From Rhizobium sp. RU20A (GTDB taxonomy: Bacteria > Pseudomonadota > Alphaproteobacteria > Rhizobiales > Rhizobiaceae): DNA of 64,000 nucleotides. The notes beneath the pieces were generated by a model. That model was not told where the DNA came from, did no database searches, and saw only the letters and a program-made list of their open reading frames with translations. Position numbers and translations under genes: made by a program. The stretch covers positions 62,001-126,000 of the forward strand of contig NZ_FTMB01000003.1 of NCBI RefSeq assembly GCF_900155885.1, read 5' to 3'. Positions 46,673 to 56,288 of this stretch are shown piece by piece. How positions within the stretch are numbered: the stretch's first letter is position 1; the number at the start of each line of letters is the position of its first letter.

Positions 46673-47227
46673 ATGCTTGCCCTTTCGTACGCGCCCGCCC
46701 GCCTTTTCGCCCTTTGCACCCTGCTCGCCCTTGCTGCCGCGCCCGTCGCTGCGCAGACCACCAGCAGCAACATGAAGGGCCTCAAACTCTCCAACGACCA
46801 GCCGATCCAGATCGAGAGCGACAAGCTCGAGATCAAGGATTCCGAAAGCAAGGCGATCTTCACCGGCAATGTGAAGGTCGTGCAGGGCACCACCACCCTG
46901 CAGGGCGGCACGATGACCGTGTTTTACAAGTCCGGCGGCGGCTCCATCTCCAGCGGCGATGCCGACATCGACCGCATCGAGGTCAATGACAAGGTGTTCT
47001 TGTCCTCCGGCACGCAGCAGGCGACTGCCGACAAGGGCAATTTCGACATGACCCGCCAGACCTTCGTACTGGAAGGCAAGAGGGTGGTTCTATCGGAAGG
47101 CAAGAACGTGTTCGTCGGCTGCCGGCTGAACGTGCAGATGGACAGCGGCGAGGCGCAGCTTGAAAGCTGTGGCGGTCGTGTCCAGATTCAGCTCGACCCG
47201 CAATCCCGCAAGCCGCAGCAGAACTGA
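46673..47227 (+). CDS. lptA: LPS transport periplasmic protein LptA (OstA domain)
   Basis: The periplasmic bridge protein of LPS export. A signal peptide covers about residues 1-28, with cleavage likely after APVAAQ or nearby. The OstA-like beta-jellyroll follows (PIQIESDKLEIKDSESKAIF TGNVKVVQGTTTLQGG region). The 184-residue length is normal. It lies 15 bp after lptC and 10 bp before the chosen lptB start, so the three form an operon. Confidence 0.92.
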   Translation: MLALSYAPARLFALCTLLALAAAPVAAQTTSSNMKGLKLSNDQPIQIESDKLEIKDSESKAIFTGNVKVVQGTTTLQGGTMTVFYKSGGGSISSGDADIDRIEVNDKVFLSSGTQQATADKGNFDMTRQTFVLEGKRVVLSEGKNVFVGCRLNVQMDSGEAQLESCGGRVQIQLDPQSRKPQQN

Positions 47228-47237
47228 TCCGACACCC

Positions 47238-48047
47238 GTGCAGATCCCTTTTTTCAAGAGCAGCGCCAAGGGCGCGGGCCCCGAGGCGCAGGACGCTGCC
47301 ACGCGCGCCGACAAGGCGCGCTACGAGGGCACGCTGATCGCGCGCGGGCTGACCAAGGCCTATCGGTCCCGCCGCGTGGTGAATGGCGTCTCGCTCGTCG
47401 TCCGGCGCGGCGAGGCCGTCGGCCTGCTCGGGCCGAACGGGGCAGGCAAGACCACCTGCTTCTACATGATCACCGGCCTTGTGCCCGTCGACGAAGGCTC
47501 GATCGAAATCAACGGCAATGTTGTGACCACCATGCCGATGTATCGTCGCGCCCGGCTCGGCGTCGGCTATCTGCCGCAGGAAGCATCGATCTTCCGTGGC
47601 CTTTCGGTGGAAGACAATATCCGGGCGGTGCTTGAGGTTCACGACAAGAACCGCGACCGGCGCGAGGCGAAGCTTGACGAACTGCTCGGTGAATTCTCCA
47701 TCGGGCACCTGCGCAAGGCGGCGGCAATCTCGCTGTCGGGCGGCGAGCGGCGGCGCCTTGAAATCGCCCGGGCGCTTGCGACCGACCCAACCTTCATGCT
47801 GCTCGACGAGCCCTTTGCGGGTGTCGACCCCATCTCGGTCGCCGACATCCAGGCATTGGTGCGCCATCTCACACAGCGCGGCATCGGCGTTCTCATCACG
47901 GACCACAATGTGCGCGAGACGCTCGGCCTGATCGACCGGGCCTACATCATCCATGCCGGCGAAGTGCTGACCCATGGACGGGCCAATGACATCGTCAATA
48001 ATGCCGATGTACGCCGCCTCTATCTCGGCGACAATTTCAGCCTCTGA
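47238..48047 (+). CDS. lptB: LPS export ABC transporter ATP-binding protein LptB
   Basis: The ATPase powering LPS extraction with LptF and LptG. The 269-residue sequence shows Walker A (GPNGAGKTTCF), the signature LSGGERRRLEIARAL, Walker B (FMLLDEPFAGVDP) and the H-loop ITDHN. A GTG start (QIPFFKSS follows) 10 bp after lptA is chosen because the frame upstream overlaps lptA. The first 30 residues before the ABC domain are poorly conserved in appearance. Confidence 0.94.
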   Translation: MQIPFFKSSAKGAGPEAQDAATRADKARYEGTLIARGLTKAYRSRRVVNGVSLVVRRGEAVGLLGPNGAGKTTCFYMITGLVPVDEGSIEINGNVVTTMPMYRRARLGVGYLPQEASIFRGLSVEDNIRAVLEVHDKNRDRREAKLDELLGEFSIGHLRKAAAISLSGGERRRLEIARALATDPTFMLLDEPFAGVDPISVADIQALVRHLTQRGIGVLITDHNVRETLGLIDRAYIIHAGEVLTHGRANDIVNNADVRRLYLGDNFSL

Positions 48048-48122
48048 GGCCAGCCCATCGCGCCCCTTGTCGCAGGCCTGCGTCAAAGGGCGCACCCGTG
48101 CGTCCCTCATTTGCGCATTTTT

Positions 48123-48177
48123 CTTGACCGGGGGCGCAGAGTACGCAATTTTTGGGCCAGACGAGCCCGTAGGCGCG
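48123..48177. repeat. Direct repeat upstream of rpoN, copy A
   Basis: A segment of about 55 bp starting CTTGACC and ending GGCGCG. It aligns with 48307-48360 through CTTGACC, GCAATTTT, GGCCAG and the GGCGCG end, 184 bp apart in the same orientation. The region between and around has no gene. Confidence 0.65.
48145..48159 (-). promoter_or_regulatory. Putative sigma54 (-24/-12) element in repeat copy A
   Basis: On the minus strand TGGC (48159-48156) and TTGC (48148-48145) are spaced as in the RpoN consensus TGGCACG-N4-TTGC. The intervening bases differ at three positions of the -24 block. It points away from rpoN, towards the lptB 3' end. Confidence 0.4.
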
Positions 48178-48306
48178 CGAACGTCGGCCATCATCCACGT
48201 TGTGGCGCGCCCGGCGCGTGGGTGAGCGCTTCGGCGGCACAGTGCCTATGCAATCGGCACGGGACTGGCCCTTAGCGGCCAAAAACCATCCCCTTTCAAG
48301 GCGGCT

Positions 48307-48360
48307 CTTGACCAAGAGAGCATAATAAGCAATTTTCAGGCCAGTTCGGGACGTGGCGCG
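48307..48360. repeat. Direct repeat upstream of rpoN, copy B
   Basis: The second copy of the element, ending 56 bp before the rpoN ATG. It keeps CTTGACC, GCAATTTT, GGCCAG and GGCGCG but differs elsewhere, so it is an old duplication or a conserved regulatory module. Confidence 0.65.
48329..48343 (-). promoter_or_regulatory. Putative sigma54 (-24/-12) element in repeat copy B
   Basis: On the minus strand the site reads TGGCCTG-AAAA-TTGC followed by TT. It matches the RpoN consensus TGGCACG-N4-TTGC except for two bases in the -24 block. It is oriented away from rpoN, about 75 bp from its start codon, and could mediate autoregulation by occlusion. Confidence 0.45.
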
Positions 48361-48416
48361 GAAAAGAACGTGAACAAACGCGCATCCACCCGAAATCAGG
48401 GGAGTTTCGCGTCCGT

Positions 48417-49976
48417 ATGGCACTCTCGGCCAGCCTATATCTGCGTCAAAGCCAATCGCTGGTAATGACCCCGCAACTGATGCAGTCGATCCAGCTGCTG
48501 CAGATGACGCATGTCGAGCTCAACCAGTTCATCGAGCAGGAGGTGGAGAAGAACCCGCTGCTCGAACTCGTGGCCAATGACGACCAGCCGGGCGGTGCTC
48601 GCGGCGAGGCGGGCGACGCCGGTGAGGCGCAGCGCGAGCGCGAGGCGGGCGATCTGCCGGCGCATGGCAGCACCACCGACCTCTACGACAGCACGCTCGC
48701 CACCGATGGCCGGCGCATGACGGAGCAGCTCGACACCGACTTCGAGAACGTCTTTCCCGATGACCGCGATGCCAGCCGGCCGGATGCGCCGGAATTGCTG
48801 GGGCAGTGGAAGTCGATGCCCGGCGGGGATGGCGAAGGCAGCGACGCCTACGACCTCGACGATTTCGTTGCCGAGCGTGCGACGCTGCGCAGCGTCATCG
48901 AACGGCAGATTCCGCTCGCCGTTCCCGGTCCGGCCGACCGGCTGATTGCAGGACATCTTCTCGACCATCTCGACGAGACCGGCTATCTGCAATGCGATCT
49001 CAAGGAGCTTTGCGAAAGACTGGGCGCCGCCGCAGCCGATATCGACCGGGTATTGTCCGTTCTGCAGCAGTTCGATCCGCCGGGGGTTTTTGCCCGCTCG
49101 CTGTCGGAATGCCTCGCCATCCAGTTGAAGGCCCGCGACCGGCTCGATCCGGCGATGCTCGCGCTCCTTGCTCATCTGGACCTCCTCGCGCGGCGCGATT
49201 TTTCGAGCCTGCGCAAGATCTGCGGCGTCGATGACGAGGATCTCATCGACATGCTGGCGGAGATCCGAAGCCTCGATCCGAAGCCGGGCACGAGTTTCGA
49301 GACGGATGTCAGCGAAGCCATCACGCCCGATATCGTGTTGCGGCAGACCTCGGATGGCTGGGGCATCGAGCTCAATCCGGATGCCCTGCCCCGCGTCCTC
49401 GTCAACCATGACTATTATGTCTCGGTCTCGCGCACCGCGCAGAAGAATTCGGCCGACCACGTCTTTCTCAGCGAATGCCTGCAGACGGCCAACTGGCTGA
49501 CACGCAGCCTCGACCAGCGCGCCAAGACGATCCTCAAGGTCGCCAGCGAAATTGTGCGCCAGCAGGACGCCTTCTTCCGGCTGGGCGTCCATCACCTGCG
49601 GCCGCTGAACCTGAAGACGGTGGCGGACGCCATCAAGATGCACGAATCGACCGTCAGCCGCGTGACCGCCAACAAATACATGATGACGCCGCGCGGCCTG
49701 TTCGAGCTCAAGTATTTCTTCACCGTCTCGATCGGCTCGGCCGAGGGCGGCGATGCCCATTCCGCAGAGGCCGTCCGCCACCGGATCCGCACCCTGATCG
49801 GCCAGGAAACGGCGGAAACGGTGCTGTCCGATGACGATATTGTGGACATGCTAAAAGCGGGCGGCATCGATATCGCCCGCCGGACGGTCGCAAAGTACCG
49901 GGAGGCGATGAATATCGCGTCATCCGTGCAGCGGCGGCGCGAAAAACGAGCGCTGGCGAAGCGAACCACCGCCTGA
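48417..49976 (+). CDS. rpoN: RNA polymerase sigma-54 factor
   Basis: The sigma factor for nitrogen, C4-dicarboxylate transport and other activator-dependent promoters. Region I at the N-terminus is Gln/Leu-rich (QSLVMTPQLMQSIQLLQM). An acidic region II covers about residues 55-140, followed by the core-binding domain. The RpoN box reads ARRTVAKYRE near residue 486, and the tail is basic. The 519-residue length is typical of rhizobia. It follows lptB by 369 bp and precedes hpf and ptsN, the order conserved across proteobacteria. Confidence 0.97.
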   Translation: MALSASLYLRQSQSLVMTPQLMQSIQLLQMTHVELNQFIEQEVEKNPLLELVANDDQPGGARGEAGDAGEAQREREAGDLPAHGSTTDLYDSTLATDGRRMTEQLDTDFENVFPDDRDASRPDAPELLGQWKSMPGGDGEGSDAYDLDDFVAERATLRSVIERQIPLAVPGPADRLIAGHLLDHLDETGYLQCDLKELCERLGAAAADIDRVLSVLQQFDPPGVFARSLSECLAIQLKARDRLDPAMLALLAHLDLLARRDFSSLRKICGVDDEDLIDMLAEIRSLDPKPGTSFETDVSEAITPDIVLRQTSDGWGIELNPDALPRVLVNHDYYVSVSRTAQKNSADHVFLSECLQTANWLTRSLDQRAKTILKVASEIVRQQDAFFRLGVHHLRPLNLKTVADAIKMHESTVSRVTANKYMMTPRGLFELKYFFTVSIGSAEGGDAHSAEAVRHRIRTLIGQETAETVLSDDDIVDMLKAGGIDIARRTVAKYREAMNIASSVQRRREKRALAKRTTA

Positions 49977-50220
49977 CGTGCGCCTCCTGACCACATTTTT
50001 GCCGCGGATGATCACGCTTGGACTCCCCAAGACGCGATTTGACTCCGGCGCCCCGAAGCGTTAATGCCCCGCCACACATGCGCCAGGCCCGGAATTGAGG
50101 GCCTTCAGCGCGGCGTGCGCCCGCACCGTTTAAAGATGCGATACATGCTTGAAAAGCTTGGATGCGGGAGGCGCTTGGAATAGACTGGACACGCAGACCA
50201 CAACAAAGAGAGGAAACTCC

Positions 50221-50799
50221 ATGAGTGTGCGTGTATCCGGGAAACATATGGACATCGGTGAATCGTTCCGGCTCCGAATCGAGGAGCAGATCGAGCAGGC
50301 CGTAACCAAATACTTTGACGGAGGCTATTCAGGTCAGGTCACTGTGGACAAATCCGGATCGCGGTTCAGCGCCGACTGCAAGCTTCACCTGGACACGGGA
50401 ATCGTGCTGCAGGCGAACGGTCAGGCGAACGAGCCCCAGGCCGCCTTCGATAGCGCCGCTGAGCGGATCGAAAAGCGCCTGCGCCGCTACAAGCGGAAGC
50501 TCAAGGATCACCACAACGGCAATGGCCATGCCAGCGCATTCGAAGAAATCGCCTATACGGTGATGGATCCGGTGCCGGATGAAGAGGACGAGGTTCCCGA
50601 AGACTTCGCCCCCACCATCGTGGCGGAAAGCTCCAAGCAACTGCGGACCATGTCGGTCGCCGGCGCCGTAATGGCGCTCGATATGACCGACGAGCCGGTG
50701 CTGATGTTCAAGACGCCCAACGGCGCCGGATTGAACATCGTCTATCGGCGCAATGACGGAAACATTGGCTGGATCGACGCCGCGAGCATCAAGGCCTGA
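50221..50799 (+). CDS. hpf: Ribosome hibernation promoting factor, long form
   Basis: Binds 30S subunits in slow growth and promotes 100S dimers. The 192-residue protein has an N-terminal HPF/YfiA domain (about residues 1-100) and a C-terminal dimerisation domain (about 130-190, VMALDMTDEPVLMFKTPNGA), which marks it as a long HPF able to dimerise ribosomes alone. GAGAGGAAACTCC precedes the ATG. It is 244 bp after rpoN, so it probably has its own promoter. Confidence 0.94.
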   Translation: MSVRVSGKHMDIGESFRLRIEEQIEQAVTKYFDGGYSGQVTVDKSGSRFSADCKLHLDTGIVLQANGQANEPQAAFDSAAERIEKRLRRYKRKLKDHHNGNGHASAFEEIAYTVMDPVPDEEDEVPEDFAPTIVAESSKQLRTMSVAGAVMALDMTDEPVLMFKTPNGAGLNIVYRRNDGNIGWIDAASIKA

Positions 50800-50912
50800 G
50801 ACGCACTGCGGCGGGGGATCACGCGTTCCCCGCCGCCCTGCCGGTCGATCAGCCACAGCGAGATTTGAGCGAAGGAGCCACAAGCCCTTCGTTCGTGGAC
50901 GAGGAAGAGACA

Positions 50913-51377
50913 ATGGCATTGGCAGGCTTGCTGCAGCAGAATGCGATCATCCCCGCGATGCGCGCCAATTCGAAGAAGCAGCTTCTCCAGGAACTGGCTG
51001 GCAAGGCATCGAAACTCACCGGCCTTGCGGAACGCGAAATTTTCGACGTCATCCTGCAGCGCGAACGCCTCGGCTCCACAGGGGTCGGCAACGGCATCGC
51101 CATCCCCCACGGCAAGATTGCGGGCCTGCCCGCCATTGTCGGCCTGTTCGCACGCCTCGAAACGCCCGTCGATTTCGAAGCGCTGGACGACCAGCCGGTC
51201 GATCTCGCCTTTCTGCTGCTCGCACCGGAAGGCGCGGGTGCAGATCACCTCAAGGCGCTGTCGCGTATCGCGCGCGTTCTGCGCGACCAGGACATGGTTG
51301 CCAAGCTTCGGGCGACCGATTCGGCCACCGCCATCTATGCCTTCCTTAATGAGGATCCGGCGTCGAACGCGGCATAA
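50913..51377 (+). CDS. ptsN: PTS nitrogen-regulatory IIA component (EIIA-Ntr)
   Basis: The phosphoprotein output of the nitrogen PTS (PtsP-NPr-EIIANtr), affecting K+ transport and other targets. The 154-residue protein has the phospho-acceptor His66 in IAIPHGKIAG. The start MALAGLLQQN is chosen because GAGGAAGAG lies just upstream; an ATG 16 codons earlier is unlikely. It is the last gene of the lpt-rpoN-hpf-ptsN block. Confidence 0.95.
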   Translation: MALAGLLQQNAIIPAMRANSKKQLLQELAGKASKLTGLAEREIFDVILQRERLGSTGVGNGIAIPHGKIAGLPAIVGLFARLETPVDFEALDDQPVDLAFLLLAPEGAGADHLKALSRIARVLRDQDMVAKLRATDSATAIYAFLNEDPASNAA

Positions 51378-51409
51378 GGCTTAGAGACAACCGGATTTCG
51401 GCAAAGATA

Positions 51410-51442
51410 AGGCCCGGTTCGCAGTTGCGACCGGGCCTCTTT
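51410..51442. terminator. Terminator between ptsN and convergent grpE
   Basis: The stem AGGCCCGG / CCGGGCCT is extended inside by TCGCA / TGCGA with one bulged T. CTTT follows on the plus strand and TATCTTT on the minus strand, so it may serve both genes. Confidence 0.75.
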
Positions 51443-51477
51443 CATCTCCACAGCTCAAGGGGCCGGGATCGCTGCAG

Positions 51478-52119
51478 TCAGTTCGCCGGTGCCTCGGCTT
51501 CGGGCGCGGCCACCTTCGGGCCACCCTTGGCAACGCCGACCATGGCGGGGCGCAGCACGCGCTCGCCGATCGAGTATCCATCCTGCACGACCTGCACGAC
51601 GGTGTTGTTCGGCACATCGGCATTGGGAATTTCGAACATGGCCTGGTGGAAGTTCGGGTCGAACTTCTGGCCGACCGGCTCCAGCTTCTTCACGCCGTGG
51701 CGCTCCAGCGCGCCCAACATGGCACGCTCGGTCATTTCGACACCTTCGGCCAGTGTGTTGAGCCCCTGGTCGCCGGCAGCGCGGGCGTCGGCGGGGATGG
51801 CATCCAGCGCACGGCGCAGATTGTCGGAGACCGACAGCATGTCGCGGGCAAAGCTTGCCACGGCATAGGTCTTGGCGTCCTTGATCTCGCGCTCGGTGCG
51901 GCGGCGCAGATTGTCCATCTCGGCGGCAAGGCGCAGGTAGCGGTCCTTCAGCTCGGCATTTTCAGCGCGAAGGGCTTCGGTAGGGTCGGGTTCGACAGGG
52001 GTTTCCGGTGCGCCGGTGTCTGCGGCCGCAAAGGCGGCGGCGTCCAGGGCCTCGGCCGCGCCACGGGCGGCGTTCGCCTCGGCATGTTCGGCTTCGTGCT
52101 TGTTGGTGTCGTCGGTCAT
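51478..52119 (-). CDS. grpE: Nucleotide exchange factor GrpE
   Basis: Releases ADP from DnaK. The 213-residue protein has an acidic Ala/Glu-rich N-terminus, a long coiled coil ([20 protein letters not shown]) and the C-terminal beta domain ending near [24 protein letters not shown] stands 7 nt before the chosen ATG; the frame extends upstream without a better start. It lies 97 bp downstream of hrcA and has a candidate RpoH promoter in that gap. Confidence 0.95.
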   Translation of the reverse strand: MTDDTNKHEAEHAEANAARGAAEALDAAAFAAADTGAPETPVEPDPTEALRAENAELKDRYLRLAAEMDNLRRRTEREIKDAKTYAVASFARDMLSVSDNLRRALDAIPADARAAGDQGLNTLAEGVEMTERAMLGALERHGVKKLEPVGQKFDPNFHQAMFEIPNADVPNNTVVQVVQDGYSIGERVLRPAMVGVAKGGPKVAAPEAEAPAN

Positions 52120-52160
52120 GACGGTCTCCGCTGTTCGTCCATTTCGAGGAAGTAGCGCCG

Positions 52161-52189
52161 ATATCGAGGTTTGATCGGCAAAAATCAAG
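52161..52189 (-). promoter_or_regulatory. Putative RpoH promoter of grpE
   Basis: On the minus strand CTTGAT (52189-52184) and CGATAT (52166-52161) are 17 nt apart. This is the same spacing and near the same words as the element upstream of the small heat-shock gene (CTTGCG-N17-CCATAT). Confidence 0.45.
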
Positions 52190-52216
52190 GCCTCGCGGCC
52201 TTTTGAGGGGTGTCTG

Positions 52217-53296
52217 CTAGCGCCTGAGTCGCGACATCAGTTGGGCGGTGTAATCGACCATCGGCACGATGCGCGCATAGTTCAGCCGAGTCGGCCCGAT
52301 GACACCGACGGCGCCGATGATGCGATCTTCGCCATCGCGATAGGGCGCTACGATCAGCGAGGAGCCTGAAAGCGAGAAGAGCTTGTTTTCCGAGCCGATG
52401 AAGATGCGCACGCCCGAGCCCGATTCCGCAAGCGAGAGAATTTCGATCAGGCTCTCGTTCTTTTCGAGGTCGTCGAAGAGCAGGCGCAGGCGATCGACAT
52501 CGTCCATGCCGGCGACGCCTTCGAGCAGATTGGCACGCCCGCGAACGATGAGCTGGGCGGCCTTGTCCTCCGCATCCGTACCCGACCAGACCGCGATGCC
52601 GCGCTCGACGAGATCCTGCGAGAGCACGTCCAGTTCGCGGCGCACGGTTTCCTGCAACCGCTCGATCTCGCCGCGAAGCTCGTTCAGCGTCTGTCCGGCG
52701 AGATGGGCGTTGAGGAAATTTGCGGCCTCCGTCAGCTGCGCGCTCGTCACGCCGGCCGGCAGCTCGATGATGCGGTTTTCAACTTGGTCGTGTTCGCCGA
52801 CCAGCACGGCGAGCGCCTTGGTCGGGCCGAGGCGGATGAATTCGACGTGCTTGAGGACCGGGTCGTTCTTCTGGGTGATGACGAGGCCGGCGCCGCGCGA
52901 CATGCCCGAGAGCATCTGGCTGGCATCGGCGAGAAGGCCCTCCACCGACTGGTCGCGATCGCCGGCCCTGACCTGCCGGTCGATGGAGGCGCGGTCCTCC
53001 GGCGAGAGATCGCCGACCTGCATGAAGGCATCGACGAAGAAGCGCAGGCCGCGCTGCGTCGGCAGGCGGCCGGCGCTGACATGGGGGGAATAGACGAGGC
53101 CGAGATGCTCGAGGTCGCTCATCACATTGCGCACGGAAGCGGGCGAAAGCGACATGGGCAGGATGCGCGAGAGATTGCGCGAGCCCAGCGGCTCGCCGCT
53201 TTCCAGATAGCTTTCGACGATCCGGCGGAAGATTTCGCCGGATCGCTCGTCGAGCTGAACGGCCCCTTCGTGTCCGAGCGTCCTGTTGATGGGCAT
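52217..53296 (-). CDS. hrcA: Heat-inducible transcription repressor HrcA
   Basis: Represses groESL through CIRCE elements. The 359-residue protein has an N-terminal winged helix (about residues 15-80, with [20 protein letters not shown]), a GAF-like central domain and the family C-terminus [20 protein letters not shown]. The ATG at 53296 ([10 protein letters not shown]) is chosen over the longer open frame. No CIRCE sequence is seen upstream of it or of grpE. It is divergent from rph. Confidence 0.94.
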   Translation of the reverse strand: MPINRTLGHEGAVQLDERSGEIFRRIVESYLESGEPLGSRNLSRILPMSLSPASVRNVMSDLEHLGLVYSPHVSAGRLPTQRGLRFFVDAFMQVGDLSPEDRASIDRQVRAGDRDQSVEGLLADASQMLSGMSRGAGLVITQKNDPVLKHVEFIRLGPTKALAVLVGEHDQVENRIIELPAGVTSAQLTEAANFLNAHLAGQTLNELRGEIERLQETVRRELDVLSQDLVERGIAVWSGTDAEDKAAQLIVRGRANLLEGVAGMDDVDRLRLLFDDLEKNESLIEILSLAESGSGVRIFIGSENKLFSLSGSSLIVAPYRDGEDRIIGAVGVIGPTRLNYARIVPMVDYTAQLMSRLRR

Positions 53297-53451
53297 TCCG
53301 CGCTGTTGTCCCGATGGTTGATCCCTGTCGGTAAATATAGTGCGACTGTTTTCTTTCGCAAAAGCCTTTCGTCGCCAGAGCGCCTTCCCGCACGCTTTCC
53401 CCTGAGGACAAGTTCGGCTAGAAGGGCGCCAACGGACGAAAGGAATATCCG

Positions 53452-54171
53452 ATGCGGCCATCCGGCAGAAAAACCGATCAAATGCGCAAAGTCAGCTTTG
53501 AGCGCGGCGTGTCCAAACATGCCGAGGGCTCCTGCCTCGTGAAGTTCGGCGATACGCATGTGCTGTGCACGGCCAGCCTTGAGGACAAGACGCCGCCGTG
53601 GCTGCGCAATTCCGGCAAGGGCTGGGTGACGGCCGAATACGGCATGCTGCCGCGCGCCACCGGCGAGCGCATGAAGCGCGAGGCCGCCTCCGGCAAGCAG
53701 AGCGGCCGCACGCAGGAAATCCAGCGCCTCATCGGCCGCTCGCTGCGCGCCGTCGTCGATCTGCAAGCACTCGGCGAACGCCAGATCTCCATCGACTGCG
53801 ACGTCATCCAGGCCGATGGCGGCACGCGCACGGCCTCGATCACCGGTGCCTGGATTGCACTGCGCGACTGCCTTGCCTGGATGGAAGCCCGCAACATGGT
53901 CAAGGTCGAGAAGGTCCTGAAGGACCATGTCGCGGCCATCTCCTGCGGCATCTTCGCCGATCAGCCCGTCATCGACCTCGATTACATCGAGGATTCCGCT
54001 GCCGAAACCGACGCCAACTTCGTCATGACCGGCAGCGGCGGCATCGTGGAGATCCAGGGCACGGCCGAGGGCAAGCCCTTTTCGGAAGCCGAGTTCCTGA
54101 CGCTAATGGGTCTGGCGCGCAACGGCATTTCCGAACTCGTGTCGCTGCAGAAGCAGGCGATCGGCGGCTAG
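53452..54171 (+). CDS. rph: Ribonuclease PH
   Basis: A phosphorolytic 3'-5' exoribonuclease trimming tRNA precursors. The 239-residue sequence shows [20 protein letters not shown] at the start, the phosphate-site stretch [20 protein letters not shown] and [14 protein letters not shown]. It is full length with an intact C-terminal part ([15 protein letters not shown]). A palindromic repeat lies between it and rdgB. Confidence 0.96.
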   Translation: MRPSGRKTDQMRKVSFERGVSKHAEGSCLVKFGDTHVLCTASLEDKTPPWLRNSGKGWVTAEYGMLPRATGERMKREAASGKQSGRTQEIQRLIGRSLRAVVDLQALGERQISIDCDVIQADGGTRTASITGAWIALRDCLAWMEARNMVKVEKVLKDHVAAISCGIFADQPVIDLDYIEDSAAETDANFVMTGSGGIVEIQGTAEGKPFSEAEFLTLMGLARNGISELVSLQKQAIGG

Positions 54172-54232
54172 GCGAATGAGGAGGCGGGCGGCCAATGGCC
54201 ACTTGCCATGCTGACAATGGCACCTGCGCTGC

Positions 54233-54321
54233 CCGTCATCCTCGGGCTTGACCCGAGGATCCATTCCGCGAACTCTATCCGCGGCGATGGATGGTCGGGT
54301 CAAGCCCGACCATGATGGCGG
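54233..54321. repeat. Intergenic palindromic repeat, copy 2
   Basis: An 89-bp element in the rph-rdgB gap with the same plan as 23551-23636: CCGTCAT, a left hairpin CTCGGG-cttga-CCCGAG, a variable middle, a right hairpin GGTCGGG-tcaag-CCCGACC, and an imperfect outer end. In the right arm both sides change together relative to copy 1 (GCT/AGC to GGT/ACC), so pairing is preserved. Confidence 0.8.
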
Positions 54322-54400
54322 ATAGGTGACGAGATTGCCGAAAGACCATAAGCCGCTCGCTGCGTGCTTTCTTTTTTTAAAACCCGGACTGGACTGACCC

Positions 54401-55045
54401 ATGCGCACGCTCGACACCCGCACCATCGTCGTTGCCAGCCACAACGCCGGCAAGATCGCCGAGATCCGCGATCTCATCGGCCCGTTCGGCTTTGCAGCAA
54501 AGTCGGCCGCCGACCTTTCCTTCATCGAGCCGGATGAGACGGGCACGACCTTCGAGGAGAACGCGGCTATCAAGGCGCTCGCCTCCGCCAGGGCCTCCGG
54601 CCTGCCGGCGCTTTCGGATGATTCCGGCATCGTTGTCGACGCGCTGGATGGTGCACCCGGTGTCTACACCGCCAACTGGGCGGAAACGGCCGACGGCACG
54701 CGTGATTTCCAGATGGCCATGCGAAAGGTCGAGGATGCGCTTGCTGAAAAGGGTGCGATCGAACCCGCACAGCGCAGCGCGCGCTTTGTCTCCGTGCTCT
54801 GCCTTGCCTGGCCCGATGGGCATACGGAAACCTTCCGGGGCGAGGTGGAGGGCACCGTCGTCTGGCCGCCGCGCGGCGCACAAGGTTTCGGCTACGATCC
54901 GATCTTCAAGCCCGAGGGACATGAGCGTACCTTCGGCGAGATGAGTGCGGAGGAGAAGCACGGGTGGAAGCCGGGCGATGCGGATGCGCTGTCGCACCGT
55001 GCACGCGCGTTCAAGCTCTTCGTCGAAACCTGTCTGACGGCATGA
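54401..55045 (+). CDS. rdgB: XTP/dITP pyrophosphatase (RdgB/HAM1 family)
   Basis: Removes non-canonical purine nucleotides (dITP, XTP). The 214-residue protein has the N-terminal substrate motif [13 protein letters not shown], the central [19 protein letters not shown] and [12 protein letters not shown]. Its stop overlaps the hemW start (ATGA), so they are translationally coupled. Confidence 0.95.
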   Translation: MRTLDTRTIVVASHNAGKIAEIRDLIGPFGFAAKSAADLSFIEPDETGTTFEENAAIKALASARASGLPALSDDSGIVVDALDGAPGVYTANWAETADGTRDFQMAMRKVEDALAEKGAIEPAQRSARFVSVLCLAWPDGHTETFRGEVEGTVVWPPRGAQGFGYDPIFKPEGHERTFGEMSAEEKHGWKPGDADALSHRARAFKLFVETCLTA

Positions 55046-56229
55046 CCATGCAGCCGGCCCGTATTTCCGCGCTTTCCGACGGCCAGGATCCGGGCTTCGG
55101 CATCTATCTGCACTGGCCCTTCTGCGCGGCCAAATGCCCTTACTGCGACTTCAACAGCCATGTGCGCCACCAGCCGGTGGACCAGGCGCGCTTCATCTCC
55201 GCGTTTCTCAAGGAGATGGACGCCGCGCTCGCGCTCAGCGGCCCGCGCACCGTCACCTCGATCTTCATCGGCGGGGGCACGCCCTCGCTGATGGCGGCCC
55301 AGACGGTCGGCGCGCTGCTGGATGGCATCGCGGCCCGCTGGAGTGTGCCGGACGGCATCGAGGTGACGATCGAGGCCAATCCTTCCAGCGTGGAGGCCGA
55401 CCGCTTCCGTGGCTACCGCGCCGCCGGCGTCAACCGCGTGTCGATGGGCGTGCAGGCGCTGAACGACCGAGACCTGAAATTCCTCGGCCGCCTTCACAAT
55501 GTGGAGGAAGCGCTGACCGCCATCCGGCTGGCGCGCGAGATCTTCCCGCGCATGTCCTTCGATCTCATCTATGCCCGCCCCGGCCAGACGGTCGAAGACT
55601 GGGATGCGGAACTGAAGCAGGCGATCTCCTATGCGGTCGATCACCTTTCGCTCTACCAGCTGACGATCGAGGAGGGCACGCCCTTCTTCGGCCTGCACAA
55701 GGCGGGCAAGCTGATCGTTCCTGATGGCGAGCAGTCGGCCATTCTTTATGAGGCGACGCAGGAGATCACCGCGCGCGAGGGCATGCCAGCCTATGAGGTG
55801 TCCAATCATGCCCGGCCCGGCGCCGAGAGCCGCCACAACCTCACCTACTGGCGCTATGGCGACTATGCCGGCATCGGCCCCGGCGCGCATGGGCGCCTCA
55901 AGTCCGGCCATCGCAAGCTCGCCACCGCCACCGAGCGGCACCCGGAAACCTGGCTGCAGGCCGTGGAGCAGAATGGTCACGGTATGATCGAGATCGAGCC
56001 GCTCGAACTTGAGGAGCAGGCGGACGAACTGCTCCTGATGGGGCTACGCCTCAAGGAAGGCGTCGATCTCGCCCGTTGGCAGGCCCTCTCCGGCCGCGAG
56101 CCGGATCCGGTGCGCGAGCAGGATCTCATCGACCACGGCTTTATCGAGCGGATCGGCAATTCGCGGCTGCGCTGCACGCCGCAGGGCATGCTGATCCTTG
56201 ATGCCGTCGTGGCGGACCTTGCCTGCTGA
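55042..56229 (+). CDS. hemW: Radical SAM heme chaperone HemW (coproporphyrinogen oxidase-like)
   Basis: A 395-residue radical-SAM protein with the CxxxCxxC motif in [14 protein letters not shown], preceded by [17 protein letters not shown] and the HemN_C-type C-terminal domain follow. This family was long labelled oxygen-independent coproporphyrinogen oxidase but acts in heme delivery. A second ATG (55048) would remove two residues. Overlap with rdgB is 4 bp. Confidence 0.93.
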   Translation: MTMQPARISALSDGQDPGFGIYLHWPFCAAKCPYCDFNSHVRHQPVDQARFISAFLKEMDAALALSGPRTVTSIFIGGGTPSLMAAQTVGALLDGIAARWSVPDGIEVTIEANPSSVEADRFRGYRAAGVNRVSMGVQALNDRDLKFLGRLHNVEEALTAIRLAREIFPRMSFDLIYARPGQTVEDWDAELKQAISYAVDHLSLYQLTIEEGTPFFGLHKAGKLIVPDGEQSAILYEATQEITAREGMPAYEVSNHARPGAESRHNLTYWRYGDYAGIGPGAHGRLKSGHRKLATATERHPETWLQAVEQNGHGMIEIEPLELEEQADELLLMGLRLKEGVDLARWQALSGREPDPVREQDLIDHGFIERIGNSRLRCTPQGMLILDAVVADLAC

Positions 56230-56288
56230 GGCGCGGCGCTCGCGCCAGGTGACGTCAGGGGCCGCAACATTGGGGCGTTGCGCCTTCC

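Noticed and set aside
48037-48423. 128-codon minus-strand frame covering the lptB-rpoN gap
   Set aside because: It is explained by the duplicated non-coding element; the encoded peptide shows repeated pieces of that element rather than a protein family.
52120-53451. CIRCE operator near hrcA or grpE
   Set aside because: The TTAGCACTC-N9-GAGTGCTAA palindrome is absent from both intergenic regions.
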